Below, piece after piece: positions 1 through 7,728 of a DNA stretch of 10,111 bases; within the stretch, counting starts at the first letter, position 1; each line of letters begins with the position of its first letter. The notes under the pieces were generated by a model. That model was not told the origin of the DNA and did no database searches. It saw only the letters and a list, made by a program, of their open reading frames with translations. The stretch covers positions 1 to 10,111 of the forward strand of contig JAUCNG010420244.1 in NCBI GenBank assembly GCA_032353305.1, written 5' to 3'. This stretch comes from Cephalothrix spiralis (lineage: Eukaryota > Nemertea > Palaeonemertea > Archinemertea > Cephalotrichidae). Both the position numbers and the translations under genes were made by a program.

Positions 1-173
1 ATCTGTTTATTGGTGTTTCTTCTTAATTTTGTTTCAATCGATATCTGAGAAATCTGTCGGCGGCAGAATTTTTTTTTAATTGTTGTCTTCAAGAAAGTTA
101 TATTTACATAGCACAATGTAGAAAACAATTTCTGAGGGTGTACATGGGGTATACCGGGAAGCGGTTTTTTTCG

Positions 174-285
174 CCACCGGGCACGGTTTTTATAAAATAA
201 TGATTCCGGGTCCGAGTTTTAGACCTCCGGGCACGGTTTTTCCGAAAATAATGGTTTGGGGTCCAGGTTTCAGACCTCCCCCCCC
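174..285. repeat. Imperfect 50-bp tandem repeats ending in a C tract
   Basis: Units begin at 174 (ccaccgggcacggttttt) and 224 (cctccgggcacggttttt), with a third start at 275 that runs into eight Cs (278-285). Each unit has the order CCGGGCACGG, an AT-rich middle with aaaataatg, then ggtcc and ttagacct or cagacct. A degenerate partial unit (ataccgggaagcggttttttt) precedes them at 151. The period of 50-51 bases gives a repetitive, artefactual minus-strand open frame across the region. Confidence 0.8.
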
Positions 286-334
286 ATATTTCTGGTTGAC
301 ATTTAAAAGGCAATGACCGTCCGATTTATAAGAC

Positions 335-417
335 ACAAAACCCCATCTTGATACTCAAGGTGATGATGCGCAAAGCTGTCGTAGATTATTACCTTGGGTA
401 TCAAGATGACAAAACCC
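335..417. mobile_element. 65-bp hairpin mini-element with 9-bp flanking direct repeats
   Basis: The terminal inverted repeats CATCTTGATACTCAAGGT (344-361) and ACCTTGGGTATCAAGATG (391-408) match at 17 of 18 positions around a 29-nt loop. The 9-mer ACAAAACCC occurs immediately outside each end, at 335-343 and 409-417, with no gap. Inverted termini exactly bounded by a direct repeat are the signature of DNA-transposon insertion, and 9-bp duplications are known for Mutator-like elements. At 65 bp it would be a very small MITE. Confidence 0.7.
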
Positions 418-503
418 TCGATATTTTAGTAACTGCGCAACCTACATATACATGTATCCATAAAATAGTGAAATCATATTAGATTAGATACCAGACCCCC
501 TTA

Positions 504-617
504 GACATAAATTATGGAAAAATAAAAGTACATGTATTATCTTGTCTTAAAAGACATCGGACATAAATAACACATGAATAATGAAATAATAAAAGTACAT
601 GTTTTGTCTTAAAGGAC
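504..617. repeat. Imperfect tandem duplication of about 56-60 bp
   Basis: Both copies contain, in order, gacataaat, an A-rich stretch with aaaagtacatg, and ttgtcttaaaagac or ttgtcttaaaggac. Landmarks fall at 504, 524 and 542 in the first copy and 560, 591 and 604 in the second, so the copies differ by small indels. Confidence 0.65.
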
Positions 618-727
618 TTTGCTAAATGTGTTGTATCTCTGACGATCTAGCAGTCACTTGGGAGGGCGATTTTTCACACTATATTTTCTAAGTAATGTAT
701 CTTCAGGAGTTAATACGAGAATCCTTT

Positions 728-986
728 TTCCTGACTTTCCATGACCATTTCTAACCATTTTCCCTTATTTTTTTATATCCCAATATGAGATAATGAAAGT
801 GAAAATTTGCAACTTTATTTCTAAACACTTAATGTAAACAAATTCAAACAGCTATATAAATGTAACAGATCCATCTTATCAATTTTGAGTTTTTAATTAT
901 TTTTTGTATTTCAGAAAATTTTCCCTGACCACAAAAAAGATGAATTCCCTGACTTTCCCGGTTTCCCTGACTCTGTAGTCACCCTG
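728..986 (-). mobile_element. Remnant with repeated CCCTGACTTTCC motifs and a CAGGGTG end
   Basis: The motif (t)tccctgac(tttcc) recurs at about 728, 921, 945 and 962. On the minus strand it opens at 986 with CAGGGTGACTACAGAGTCAG followed by GGGAAACCGGGAAAGTCAGG. Ends built from CAGGGTG plus repeated GTCAGGGAA words resemble termini of hAT-type non-autonomous elements in many animal genomes. No matching far end and no 8-bp target duplication was found, so the lower boundary is arbitrary. Confidence 0.4.
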
Positions 987-1426
987 ATTTTGGTAAGGAG
1001 CCTCTCTCATCTGACGCAATAAAAATGTGGTTAATCGGCTCCGAAAATTTATATTTAATATGAATTTATGCAAGTACGTTTTTTGGCTATTTCTAGAAGA
1101 CGAAAAAATGTAGTGGCCAATATTGGATAGTGTTTCTTGTTGATGATAACGATTATCCAAGGGGTTTTACCTCACCAACTTACTTGAGGATGCAAAAATA
1201 GAGATAATCCGGTTTACTCTGTTCCACGCTATTATGCAAGTATAAAATTCAAAGGAAAATTTCAACTAGAACAACAAAATTACACTAAATTGTGGTTGAT
1301 TTCATTTAATTCATTTCTGGACACTATTGACTGGTACAGCGCCACATTAATATTCGAAAAATAGATCAACAGAGATGCTGTATCCCATACTCCAGATTAT
1401 CATTTTTTCTGCTCGTGTTCCCATTC

Positions 1427-1934
1427 GTTTGGAAATGGCTTCTTACCATGGCAAACAATTTTGACCAAAGTCTTTGGAAAAGGCTCTAAATGACAATAAG
1501 CATCTTTTTAGGAGCATCAAGATGAGCATCTTGATGATAAACCATGAAAATGTTGGTACCACAACATTTTTTTTAATTCATTTTGCTTTAGTGTTATCCG
1601 CGCATGCGCATTTATGCCATTAGTTGCTGCTGACTTTAACTTCCTGCATTTATCCTATGTTATCCATTATAATATGTATAGTAAGAGTCGACTAAACGAA
1701 TGGCATAAATGCGCATGTGCGGATATCATCGAACAGCAAAATGATAGACAATCATGTCCCGAAGCATCATGAAGAAAAATTAATTTTTTTAAATGTTGTG
1801 ATATCAAAATTTTCATGATTTATCATCAAGATGCTCATCTTGATGCTCCCTCAATGGATACTAAATTGTCATTTGGAGCCTTTTCCAATGTCTTTGATCA
1901 AATTTTTTGCCATGGTAAGGAGCCATTTCCAAAC
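1427..1934. mobile_element. Diverged foldback element with nested CATCAAGATG palindromes
   Basis: Arms 1427-1627 and about 1691-1934 are imperfect reverse complements. Outer ends share GTTTGGAAATGGC, and inner ends share ATGCGCATTTATGCCATT. The right arm carries about 35 extra bases near 1741-1780 (around catgtcccgaagcatcatg). Each arm contains a small palindrome, CATCAAGATG-AG-CATCTTGATG, at 1515-1536 and 1824-1845. The arms are visibly more diverged than those of the 3854 element, which suggests an older insertion. No coding capacity and no clear target duplication is seen. Confidence 0.85.
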
Positions 1935-2170
1935 AAATTTTCAATTTGTAAGGAACTATTAGATACGAGCTAGGGTCAAGTAAATGAGTAAATAACTACA
2001 ATCACAGCTTCAACCATAAACAACGTTGTTATTGAGCCAAGCGGAGCGAGGTGAGAATTTTTTTGAAATTTAAGGCTTAGAAACGTTGCAAAATGAATGC
2101 AAATAATACATTTCAATTTATTTTGGTCGATTTTTGTTGGGGGTCCTTCGAGCCCGGGGGCCAAATTAGG

Positions 2171-2202
2171 AAACGCTCTAAAGCTATAGCTTTAGAGCGT
2201 TT
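2171..2202. repeat. Perfect 32-bp palindrome
   Basis: The sequence AAACGCTCTAAAGCTA is followed at once by its exact reverse complement, with no spacer and no mismatch. The internal 11-mer CGCTCTAAAGC also occurs at 5169-5179. It follows a stretch (2040-2165) with agcggagcgagg and gagcccgggggcc that looks repeat-derived, so it may be an element terminus or a head-to-head junction. Confidence 0.9.
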
Positions 2203-2698
2203 TATACTCCCTATCGTTCAGTTCAGTGGCGTAAATTTCAGCACCGTATGTCAAAGAAATGTATAATACGATAGTAAAATGAACGCATCAAAAGAAGTGA
2301 ATATCATTTCATGATCCACCAGTCCATAGACCATAGCATTTTTTCGTAAAACAGCTGAAAACAGGTGATAATAAAAGTAGTTTTGTGTAAAGCCTATAAC
2401 AGCGGGACAAGATTTAAGGTACACCCGATATGTGCTTATACATACTATAGACCTAGACTTCTCCATTTGAGGCTATATTTTACGTATGAACTATAAGCAA
2501 CAGGAAAAGTCATATATTACATGAAAAACACAAAAAAAACTCATCTATATTCCAATCGTGTAAAACGAAACGGTCCAGAGATTCAAAGGATGGATAATTG
2601 ACGTTCTAACTTGACAACCGAGAAACAAATGAAGGATATACAGTTATACACATACATTTTACATGCATGTACTGACAAGAAGGAAATACGTTAGGCAA

Positions 2699-2711
2699 GG
2701 GGGGGGGGGGG
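2699..2711. repeat. Homopolymer run of 13 G
   Basis: Thirteen consecutive Gs, followed by a purine-rich stretch with gaggtagggtaggtaatggg. An 11-C run at 5447-5457 is its counterpart on the other strand. Length in both is prone to sequencing error. Confidence 0.9.
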
Positions 2712-3132
2712 TCTCAGATACTGAGGTAGGGTAGGTAATGGGTATATTGGTCATCCGATAAAGTTTCGTGACGCCGGTAAACTTTGGTGTGTGTTTCGTA
2801 AAAAATCAAGAATTTTCGAACATCAGGATAAATGGATGGGTTTTGGGGTGTTGGGTCTTTTATGGAATTTTGAAAAGTGAGGTTAATTCGTGATGTGGTG
2901 TCTGAAGTTTCCTTTTACAGGCTATGACATACATGTACTTCATCATTTATCATGCCATGAATAATTTATAGCACTTCTTAATTTCATTTCCAAAATCACT
3001 TGCTCTGAACTCTATTATGATATTCTATGGCACTATTCTGCGAAACCGGAGATACCAAAATGAGTCGCATTCGGTCTTTCATTTTGAGATATTGCGGCAT
3101 GGCACAAGGCACGAATAGTCAATATTTAGAGC

Positions 3133-3268
3133 AGCATTTCGGTTTAGTAATATTTGGGAACGAGTTTATAACGCTAAGCGATAATAGGGGAAGGCCACCA
3201 GTTAAAATAGTACCGACCTATTTCTCTATATGTAACCTCGTCCCCGAAGATTACTAAACCGAAATGCT
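3133..3268. repeat. 32-bp inverted repeat pair, MITE-like
   Basis: Arms 3133-3164 and 3237-3268 match at 29 of 32 positions, starting AGCATTTCGGTTTAGTAAT on each side, around a 72-nt centre. A near-identical 9-mer (agtcaatat and agtcaaaat) lies 6-7 bases outside each end but does not abut it, so a target duplication is not established. The plus-strand open frame ending at 3257 overlaps this structure. Confidence 0.8.
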
Positions 3269-3618
3269 ACTTTAAGTCAAAATAACCAATTTTTAGATTC
3301 TCATCTTATAGTGCCTATAAGAGCAATAACTGAAATATCGTATGCATATAGCGACCATTGCCTTTTAATTTCCCAGAGTCTTTTAATTATCTCCCAGTTT
3401 TTGTTTAACTTTCGATTTATGTTTGTTTTGACTTTCAGAGTGACTTATTACTTTCGTAAAAAAGCTTGAAATTGATTCCCAACACTAGACCAGGACAAAA
3501 TAGCTGATTGATAACCCTTATGTGATAATCGATACTTTTGGTCGCCGCTGGACAGAATAAAGCATTAATTCTACATAAATAAATCACTTGAAAATATTTT
3601 CGGTGTCTTATAGCTTAC

Positions 3619-3733
3619 CTCAATAGCTTCTACCCATTCTCGGACGTTTATAAATGATCTTTCATAACTGCAATCGTAAAGAAGTAAAACACCGTCTGCT
3701 CGCCGGAAGTACGATTTTGCAATGCTCCGAAAT
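3619..3733 (-). CDS. RASEF: RASEF-like Rab GTPase, next exon (after WDTAGQER)
   Basis: This 115-nt exon is too short to stand out as an open frame but is clear by homology. After one base that completes the split arginine codon (AG|A), it encodes 38 residues starting [20 protein letters not shown] and ending VREWVEAIE. This is the switch II helix, the beta-4 strand and the following helix of a Rab fold, and it is a close match to the RASEF subfamily. The acceptor is an excellent tract, acattttttttgcgtattttcag, with AG at 3735-3734. The donor is GAG|gtaagc, with GT at 3618-3617, so it leaves in phase 0. Its phase matches the upstream exon exactly and the intron between them is 2,049 nt. The guanine-specificity motifs (NKxD, SAK) and any prenylated cysteine tail must lie in later exons, which I could not find in 1-3618. 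Confidence 0.92.
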
Positions 3734-3853
3734 CTGAAAATACGCAAAAAAAATGTTTGACTTCCTTATCAATGACATAGAATCCATCACAGTATTATTT
3801 TGAGGGTCGAAAGTTTTTCGGCTTGACCAGGTGCCAACGATTAGCCCATCCAT

Positions 3854-4286
3854 AGTGCTAATACCTAAGGTCTATTTTAAAATGGGCCAATCGGTGCGAT
3901 TTGAGAAAAATAGATTTTAACCAAAAGATATTGCGCTTCGAAGACTTCAAAAAGAGATAGAAAAAAATATTGGTATATTTGAATTCTTGGGCCCGAAAAC
4001 CATGGGGTAGGTCAAGGTTTCATGTTCCTAACCCAATTAGCTTCCGAGGTATGAGTGATCAAAAATTGTGTATGCTGTGTACAAATTGTACGAATTTTAT
4101 AATTCGGAAAGTAATTGGGTTAGGAACTACCCCATGGTTTTCGGGCCCAAGGAATTCAAAAATACCAATATTTTTTCTCTATCTCTTTTTGAAGTCTTCG
4201 AAGCGCAATTTTTTTTTGTTAAAAATCAATTTTTCTCAAATCGCACCGATTGGCCGATTTTAAAATTACCCTTAGGTATTAGCACT
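3854..4286. mobile_element. Foldback (long inverted repeat) element in the Rab-domain intron
   Basis: Two arms, 3854-4047 and 4104-4286, are reverse complements with roughly a dozen differences, around a short unmatched centre of about 56 nt. Outer ends read AGTGCTAATACCTAAG on both sides. Long identical blocks include the stretch with GCGCTTCGAAGACTTC and the stretch with GGGCCCGAAAACCATGG. The left arm has an extra 13-14 bases (gtcaaggtttcat) before TTCCTAACCC. CAT directly abuts both outer ends (3851-3853 and 4287-4289), so a 3-bp target duplication is possible but weak. No transposase is encoded. The open frames across the arms are chance. It resembles a non-autonomous foldback or MITE, and the arms' similarity suggests it is fairly young. 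Confidence 0.88.
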
Positions 4287-4436
4287 CATCTTGTCCCCAA
4301 GGGCAGTTTCGATTAATCCTAATCTCTACGTACCCTTGGTTTTCTTTGCCTAAATTCTTGTTGCTAGCTGAATTGCTATATTGATTTCATTTGCCCCCCA
4401 AAAAATCTAAAAAAAATTTTGCCGCCAAGGGTCGTT

Positions 4437-4600
4437 GCTGATCATTAAACTCCAAAAAGTGATCAGATCCACCTCTGGGTTGGGGTGGGGGCAAAAAAAC
4501 CTTTTTCTCATTTTTTGGAAAAATCACCAAAAAACACGATTTTGCCCCCTACCCCTACCAAGGGGGTGGGGCAAAAATCTTATCACCCCAGTTGATCAGC
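4437..4600. repeat. Nested inverted repeats with G/C tracts
   Basis: The outermost pair is GCTGATCA (4437-4444) with TGATCAGC (4593-4600). Inside, the plus strand reads TGGGGTGGGGGCAAAA at about 4481-4496, then TTTTGCCCCCTACCCC at 4540-4555, then AAGGGGGTGGGGCAAAA at 4560-4576. The middle block can pair with either neighbour, giving two mutually exclusive hairpins. The plus-strand open frame here (4435-4665) is low complexity and not a gene. Confidence 0.7.
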
Positions 4601-5060
4601 ATCCACCATTTTACGCGTACAGTATAACATGGCTGCATTGTTCTTTAATATTACGACGTTTCTAGCATCAGAATGATAAGTTTATGAGAATTAAAAACGA
4701 AGTTAAAATATTTATAATCTTGATGTGAATGACGCCATTAACACAACTAGAGTAGATTAGATAGTTCTGGTCTTTGAAAACAAGATGAACAATCCTTAAT
4801 TTCAGAGGGATGCGATTTCAACAATACAAATCGTTTTTAAATTGCGCTATTCCAACAACAAAATGCCAATCCTTATTAAATTTCAAATAGTTGATTTTCT
4901 AATTAAACCCCTTTTTGCACCGTCAAAAGACCAAATCCATATTAGAAACCTCTTCGATAAATTTCGGAAAAAAGTGGTTTCCTACTTTTTGAAATTATTC
5001 TGAAGTCATTTTCGCTCGACTCGATTACATAATTGATTATTGTTTATGTATGTTAAAATA

Positions 5061-5440
5061 GCGACGCTTAGCGACACTTAGGGCGATCCTAGCGCTAAAA
5101 ATCGGTGGATCACCCCGATCCACAGAACCCCTTCAGAGCTAAGTCCCCGGTTAAGGTGGGGTACATAGCGCTCTAAAGCGCAATTTGTTTTATATAGTAT
5201 CTCAAAATAACTTTTTTTAAAGCAAAATAAAGCTGAAATTGATTTTATCTTAATTTTTTCCTCATTTGTTCTATTTATAAGAGGATTTTTTCTATAAATC
5301 TATAAAAATACCCGATCGTATGGGCCATCCATGGACCATCCATAGCGACAGCAGCTGCTAGCGATCGAGAAAGTGTCCCTGCCTGCGAAGCCTAGCACCG
5401 CTTTGAGCGATCCTAGCGCTAGTGCTATGCAGCGCTTTCC
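5061..5440. repeat. GC-rich patch with AGCG words and a duplicated 15-mer
   Basis: GCGATCCTAGCGCTA occurs at 5083-5097 and again, in the same direction, at 5407-5421. Around the copies are many AGCG, GCGA and TAGCGC words (gcgacgcttagcgacactta; agtgctatgcagcgct; agcgctctaaagcgc). The composition differs sharply from the AT-rich intron around it. It is probably the two ends of an old inserted element, but no coding signal and no target duplication is visible. Confidence 0.55.
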
Positions 5441-5782
5441 CCGGCTCCCCCCCCCCCGTGCATTTCATTGACTGCTTCATAATACATGTACATACAAAAT
5501 AAGTCCTATCGATCTAAAATGTGTTATAAAAATTAGACCCGGGTAAGCCCGAGTAAGCTAAGTACATGTATGACCTGGTAAATAGAACGTTCTAGAGTAG
5601 ACTAGAGTTAACACGGGTAAATAAAAATAACGCGCTATAAATAAAGAGTCATTAATTTTCCCCTTTGAAATATGTGTCTATATTTTGAGCCCAAGGGTGT
5701 CATTGTCATTAAGACCAGAATTAGGGCCCATTTTCGAGACCAATTGTTGGCATCCCAAGTTATAATTATAATCCCCACTAAC

Positions 5783-6012
5783 CTCTCTTGCCCAGCAGTG
5801 TCCCATAGCTGAAGAGCTATAATCCTGTCATCAACTTCTATGGTCTTCGTCTGAAAGTCCACTCCAAGGGTCGAGTTCAAATTATTGACGAATTTTCCTT
5901 TACATAGACGCATTATAAAACTAGACTTCCCAACTGCGGCATCTCCACATAGGACTACTTTGTACATCCTTTCGGGTTCTTTTTGGATCGTTTTTGGGAT
6001 GGACATGGACTC
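5783..6012 (-). CDS. RASEF: RASEF-like Rab GTPase, internal exon with P-loop and switch regions
   Basis: This exon encodes the N-terminal half of a Rab GTPase fold, which binds and hydrolyses GTP to act as a membrane-trafficking switch. Reading from 6012 it gives 76 codons plus two bases. The P-loop GDAAVGKS is at exon residues 23-30, the switch I threonine is in STLGVDF (T48), and the G3 motif WDTAGQE with the catalytic glutamine is at 70-76. The segments ERMYKVVLCGDAAVGKSSF and MRLCKGKF are typical of RASEF/Rab45 rather than a conventional Rab. Borders are strong: a pyrimidine-rich tract ending tttttcctttag precedes GAG at 6012, and the exon ends GAGAG followed by gttagt at 5782. The frame enters in phase 0 and leaves after AG of an arginine codon. 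The ATG at 6006 is probably internal, because the open frame continues up to the acceptor, but it could start a Rab-only isoform. Reading past 5783 runs into intron sequence unrelated to Rab proteins. Confidence 0.93.
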
Positions 6013-7061
6013 CTAAAGGAAAAATATTTAAATACAGTGAATTTGAATAAAATGTAAATCAGCTACATGTAGATTAGTTATTTTTTAAGATTGGTTTACT
6101 AATCCGCCGGAAGAAATTTAAAAAAAAATTAAATTCTAAAATATAAATTATTTTCCCCGCCTTGGACACAAATCTTTTTTTTTAAAGCTCTAAGAAATTT
6201 TCTGAACATTTGGTCCAAATTTTCTTTCCCCGCAGGCCTCTTTGACAACTTAAATCAAAAACGGAAGGCCTTACGACATACATTGTGACATTTGTATGGC
6301 TTTCACTGGACAGAATCTAGTCTTCTTTTCCGAATATAAAAAAATTTGGCGCAGGTCCATTCATAAACAATTATGGGAGCTACATTGATTCTCCTGATGG
6401 CCCTTTAGACTAATTTTTCCCAGCCTAAATCCATTATTATAAACTGAGAGGGCGCAATTTTCTAACACTCTAAAATTGCACAGTGTAAATCGAATATGGT
6501 AAAAATTTAACATTTTAAGGAATCAAAATTAACAAAAAGAAAATTTCATAATTCAGAATCAATTAATTAATAATTGAATTTCGCCCTATGGATAAGATAT
6601 TAAAGACTTTTAGGACACTGCCTTGTTTATAAATGAATTTGCGCCAAATCGTATTATTGATGCTGCATGGAATATCTTATAACAATATTTGATAAAAACA
6701 ACTGTCGGTTCAAATAGGAGTAGGAAAATTAACGTATGAAACAATTAAAACGTATTCTAAATATATTGCTGCAACTGAAAGAATTCATTAAAATTAGTTT
6801 TAACATTTAACGTTTTAAATATTTTATAAACCAGAACGCGAGAATTACACAGCAAAGGCCCTACCTAAATGCTTTTTTATTATATTTTGTAACCTTGAAC
6901 TTGACCTTGGTTATATTTTTATTTCACAAGGCCCAAACTTGCTTTTCAAAGTTTCAGATCCATATAGGAGAGGATCAAATTCGGCTCAAAATGATGACAA
7001 TTATGCATGCACAAAACTCAAGCGTTAACCCTTGCTTTAGCTCTTCATAAATGTTAATAAG

Positions 7062-7091
7062 CAAATGCTAATAAATAGTTATTAGCATTTG
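7062..7091. repeat. Perfect hairpin with 13-bp arms and 4-nt loop
   Basis: CAAATGCTAATAA (7062-7074) is followed by ATAG and the exact reverse complement TTATTAGCATTTG (7079-7091). AATAAG lies directly outside both ends (7056-7061 and 7092-7097). This repeats, at smaller scale, the layout of the 344-408 element, though in AT-rich DNA a 6-bp flanking match could be chance. Confidence 0.75.
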
Positions 7092-7520
7092 AATAAGTAA
7101 ACTGATCAAAAACCTCATAATTATAAATTAATAAATGAATATACATAAGCCTAAACCAATTAAAACCATGCTGTTATTTTTAAAAGAATTCGTCGTTACA
7201 AAATAATAAACGAATTTGTTGTCAGTTTGTTGATTATAATTATTTCCCCCACATTTGTTCTAAATACCAACGAAAAACTCTCTGAAGTACGAGAAAGTAT
7301 ATACATGTACTTTCGATTCATGAAAAAATATGCATTGGACCAAATGCAAGATTTCGCTCTAAAAAGTAGAACCGGATTCTTGTATATTTTCAATTGTCTG
7401 TAATACATTTATGTAGCCTAAAACCAGCAATTGCCATTTATGACATTTGTAACGGTCATAATTTCAGTTAAGAATATATAAATTTATTACCAACAGATAG
7501 AAAATCTACAAAAATTATTG

Positions 7521-7551
7521 CATGCGCAGCGCGAAATGTGAGCTGCGCATG
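7521..7551. repeat. GC-rich hairpin CATGCGCAGC/GCTGCGCATG
   Basis: Perfect 10-bp arms at 7521-7530 and 7542-7551 enclose an 11-nt loop in otherwise AT-rich sequence. The arms resemble NRF1-type GCGCATGCGC sites. A perfect match to that consensus (CGCGCATGCGCA) also occurs inside the 1427-1934 foldback at about 1590-1601. A transposon terminus is as likely as a functional regulatory site. Confidence 0.6.
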
Positions 7552-7728
7552 TGCAGATCTCGAAATTTGCGTCAATTACAGAGAGATAAAGAGCGTCATC
7601 TAGCCCGGAGTATCGAATAGGTCTCGGTTAAAAAAGATTCAGTATTTGCCCAAGTTGGATGTGTAGCTGACAACAAATTCGCCCCAATTAAAACCAAATA
7701 CACAAATATAATATAAATCATGACTTAC

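Larger units (their letters stand above)
1..3618 (-). other. Downstream intron sequence, rich in repeats, no exon recognised
   Basis: The donor at 3618 shows that the gene continues toward lower coordinates, yet no segment here encodes the expected GNKxD or SAK motifs with usable splice borders. The stretch is therefore probably intron throughout. Its repeats are listed separately. About 990-1420, 2205-2690 and 3270-3610 show nothing beyond AT-rich sequence with scattered short open frames. Confidence 0.6.
3734..5782 (-). other. Intron between the two Rab-domain exons
   Basis: The 2,049-nt intron begins gttagt at 5782 and ends ttttcag at 3734 on the minus strand. It interrupts the arginine codon that follows WDTAGQE. 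It contains a 433-bp foldback near the 3' splice site, a G/C-tract inverted repeat, and a GC-rich patch with repeated AGCG words. Between these, about 4660-5040 and 5460-5780, I see AT-rich unique-looking sequence with no coding signal. Two adjacent ten-base units resembling ccgggtaagc lie at 5538-5557. Confidence 0.88.
6013..7728 (-). other. Intron between the micro-exon and the P-loop exon (predicted)
   Basis: If the micro-exon is real, this 1,716-nt stretch is an intron starting gtaagt and ending tttttcctttag. It is strongly AT-rich. It contains a short stretch with TGACCTTGG near 6902, a perfect 13-bp-arm hairpin at 7062-7091 and a GC-rich hairpin at 7521-7551. I found no other exon with convincing splice borders in it. 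If the micro-exon is false, the stretch is still intron upstream of the Rab exon. Confidence 0.6.

Noticed and set aside
104-313. Minus-strand 69-codon frame with internally repeated NHYF segments
   Set aside because: The protein repeat simply reflects the roughly 50-bp DNA tandem repeat; no start context or family resemblance.
1160-1200. Two donor-like sites on the minus strand (TCAA|gtaagt and GAG|gtaaaa)
   Set aside because: The sequence upstream encodes nothing resembling the expected next Rab segment and has stops; probably pseudo-splice sites.
1976-2164. Minus-strand 62-codon frame
   Set aside because: Covers a repeat-like stretch (agcggagcgagg) with no recognisable domain.
3027-3257. 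Plus-strand 76-codon open frame beginning MALFCET, reminiscent of the ALFCETSAK segment of RASEF
   Set aside because: It is on the opposite strand to the gene, the similarity stops after a few residues, and its 3' part lies in an inverted repeat. The match is a coincidence.
3662-3853. Minus-strand 63-codon frame overlapping the second Rab exon
   Set aside because: It is in a different frame from the conserved Rab peptide and crosses the splice acceptor.
3970-4316. Two overlapping plus-strand open frames of 97 and 82 codons
   Set aside because: Both run through the centre and right arm of the foldback element and match no protein family; they are by-products of the repeat.
5635-5782. Extension of the Rab frame past WDTAGQER to a stop near 5635
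   Set aside because: It reads through a good donor (AG|gttagt), the residues are unrelated to Rab proteins, and the true continuation is in the exon at 3733.
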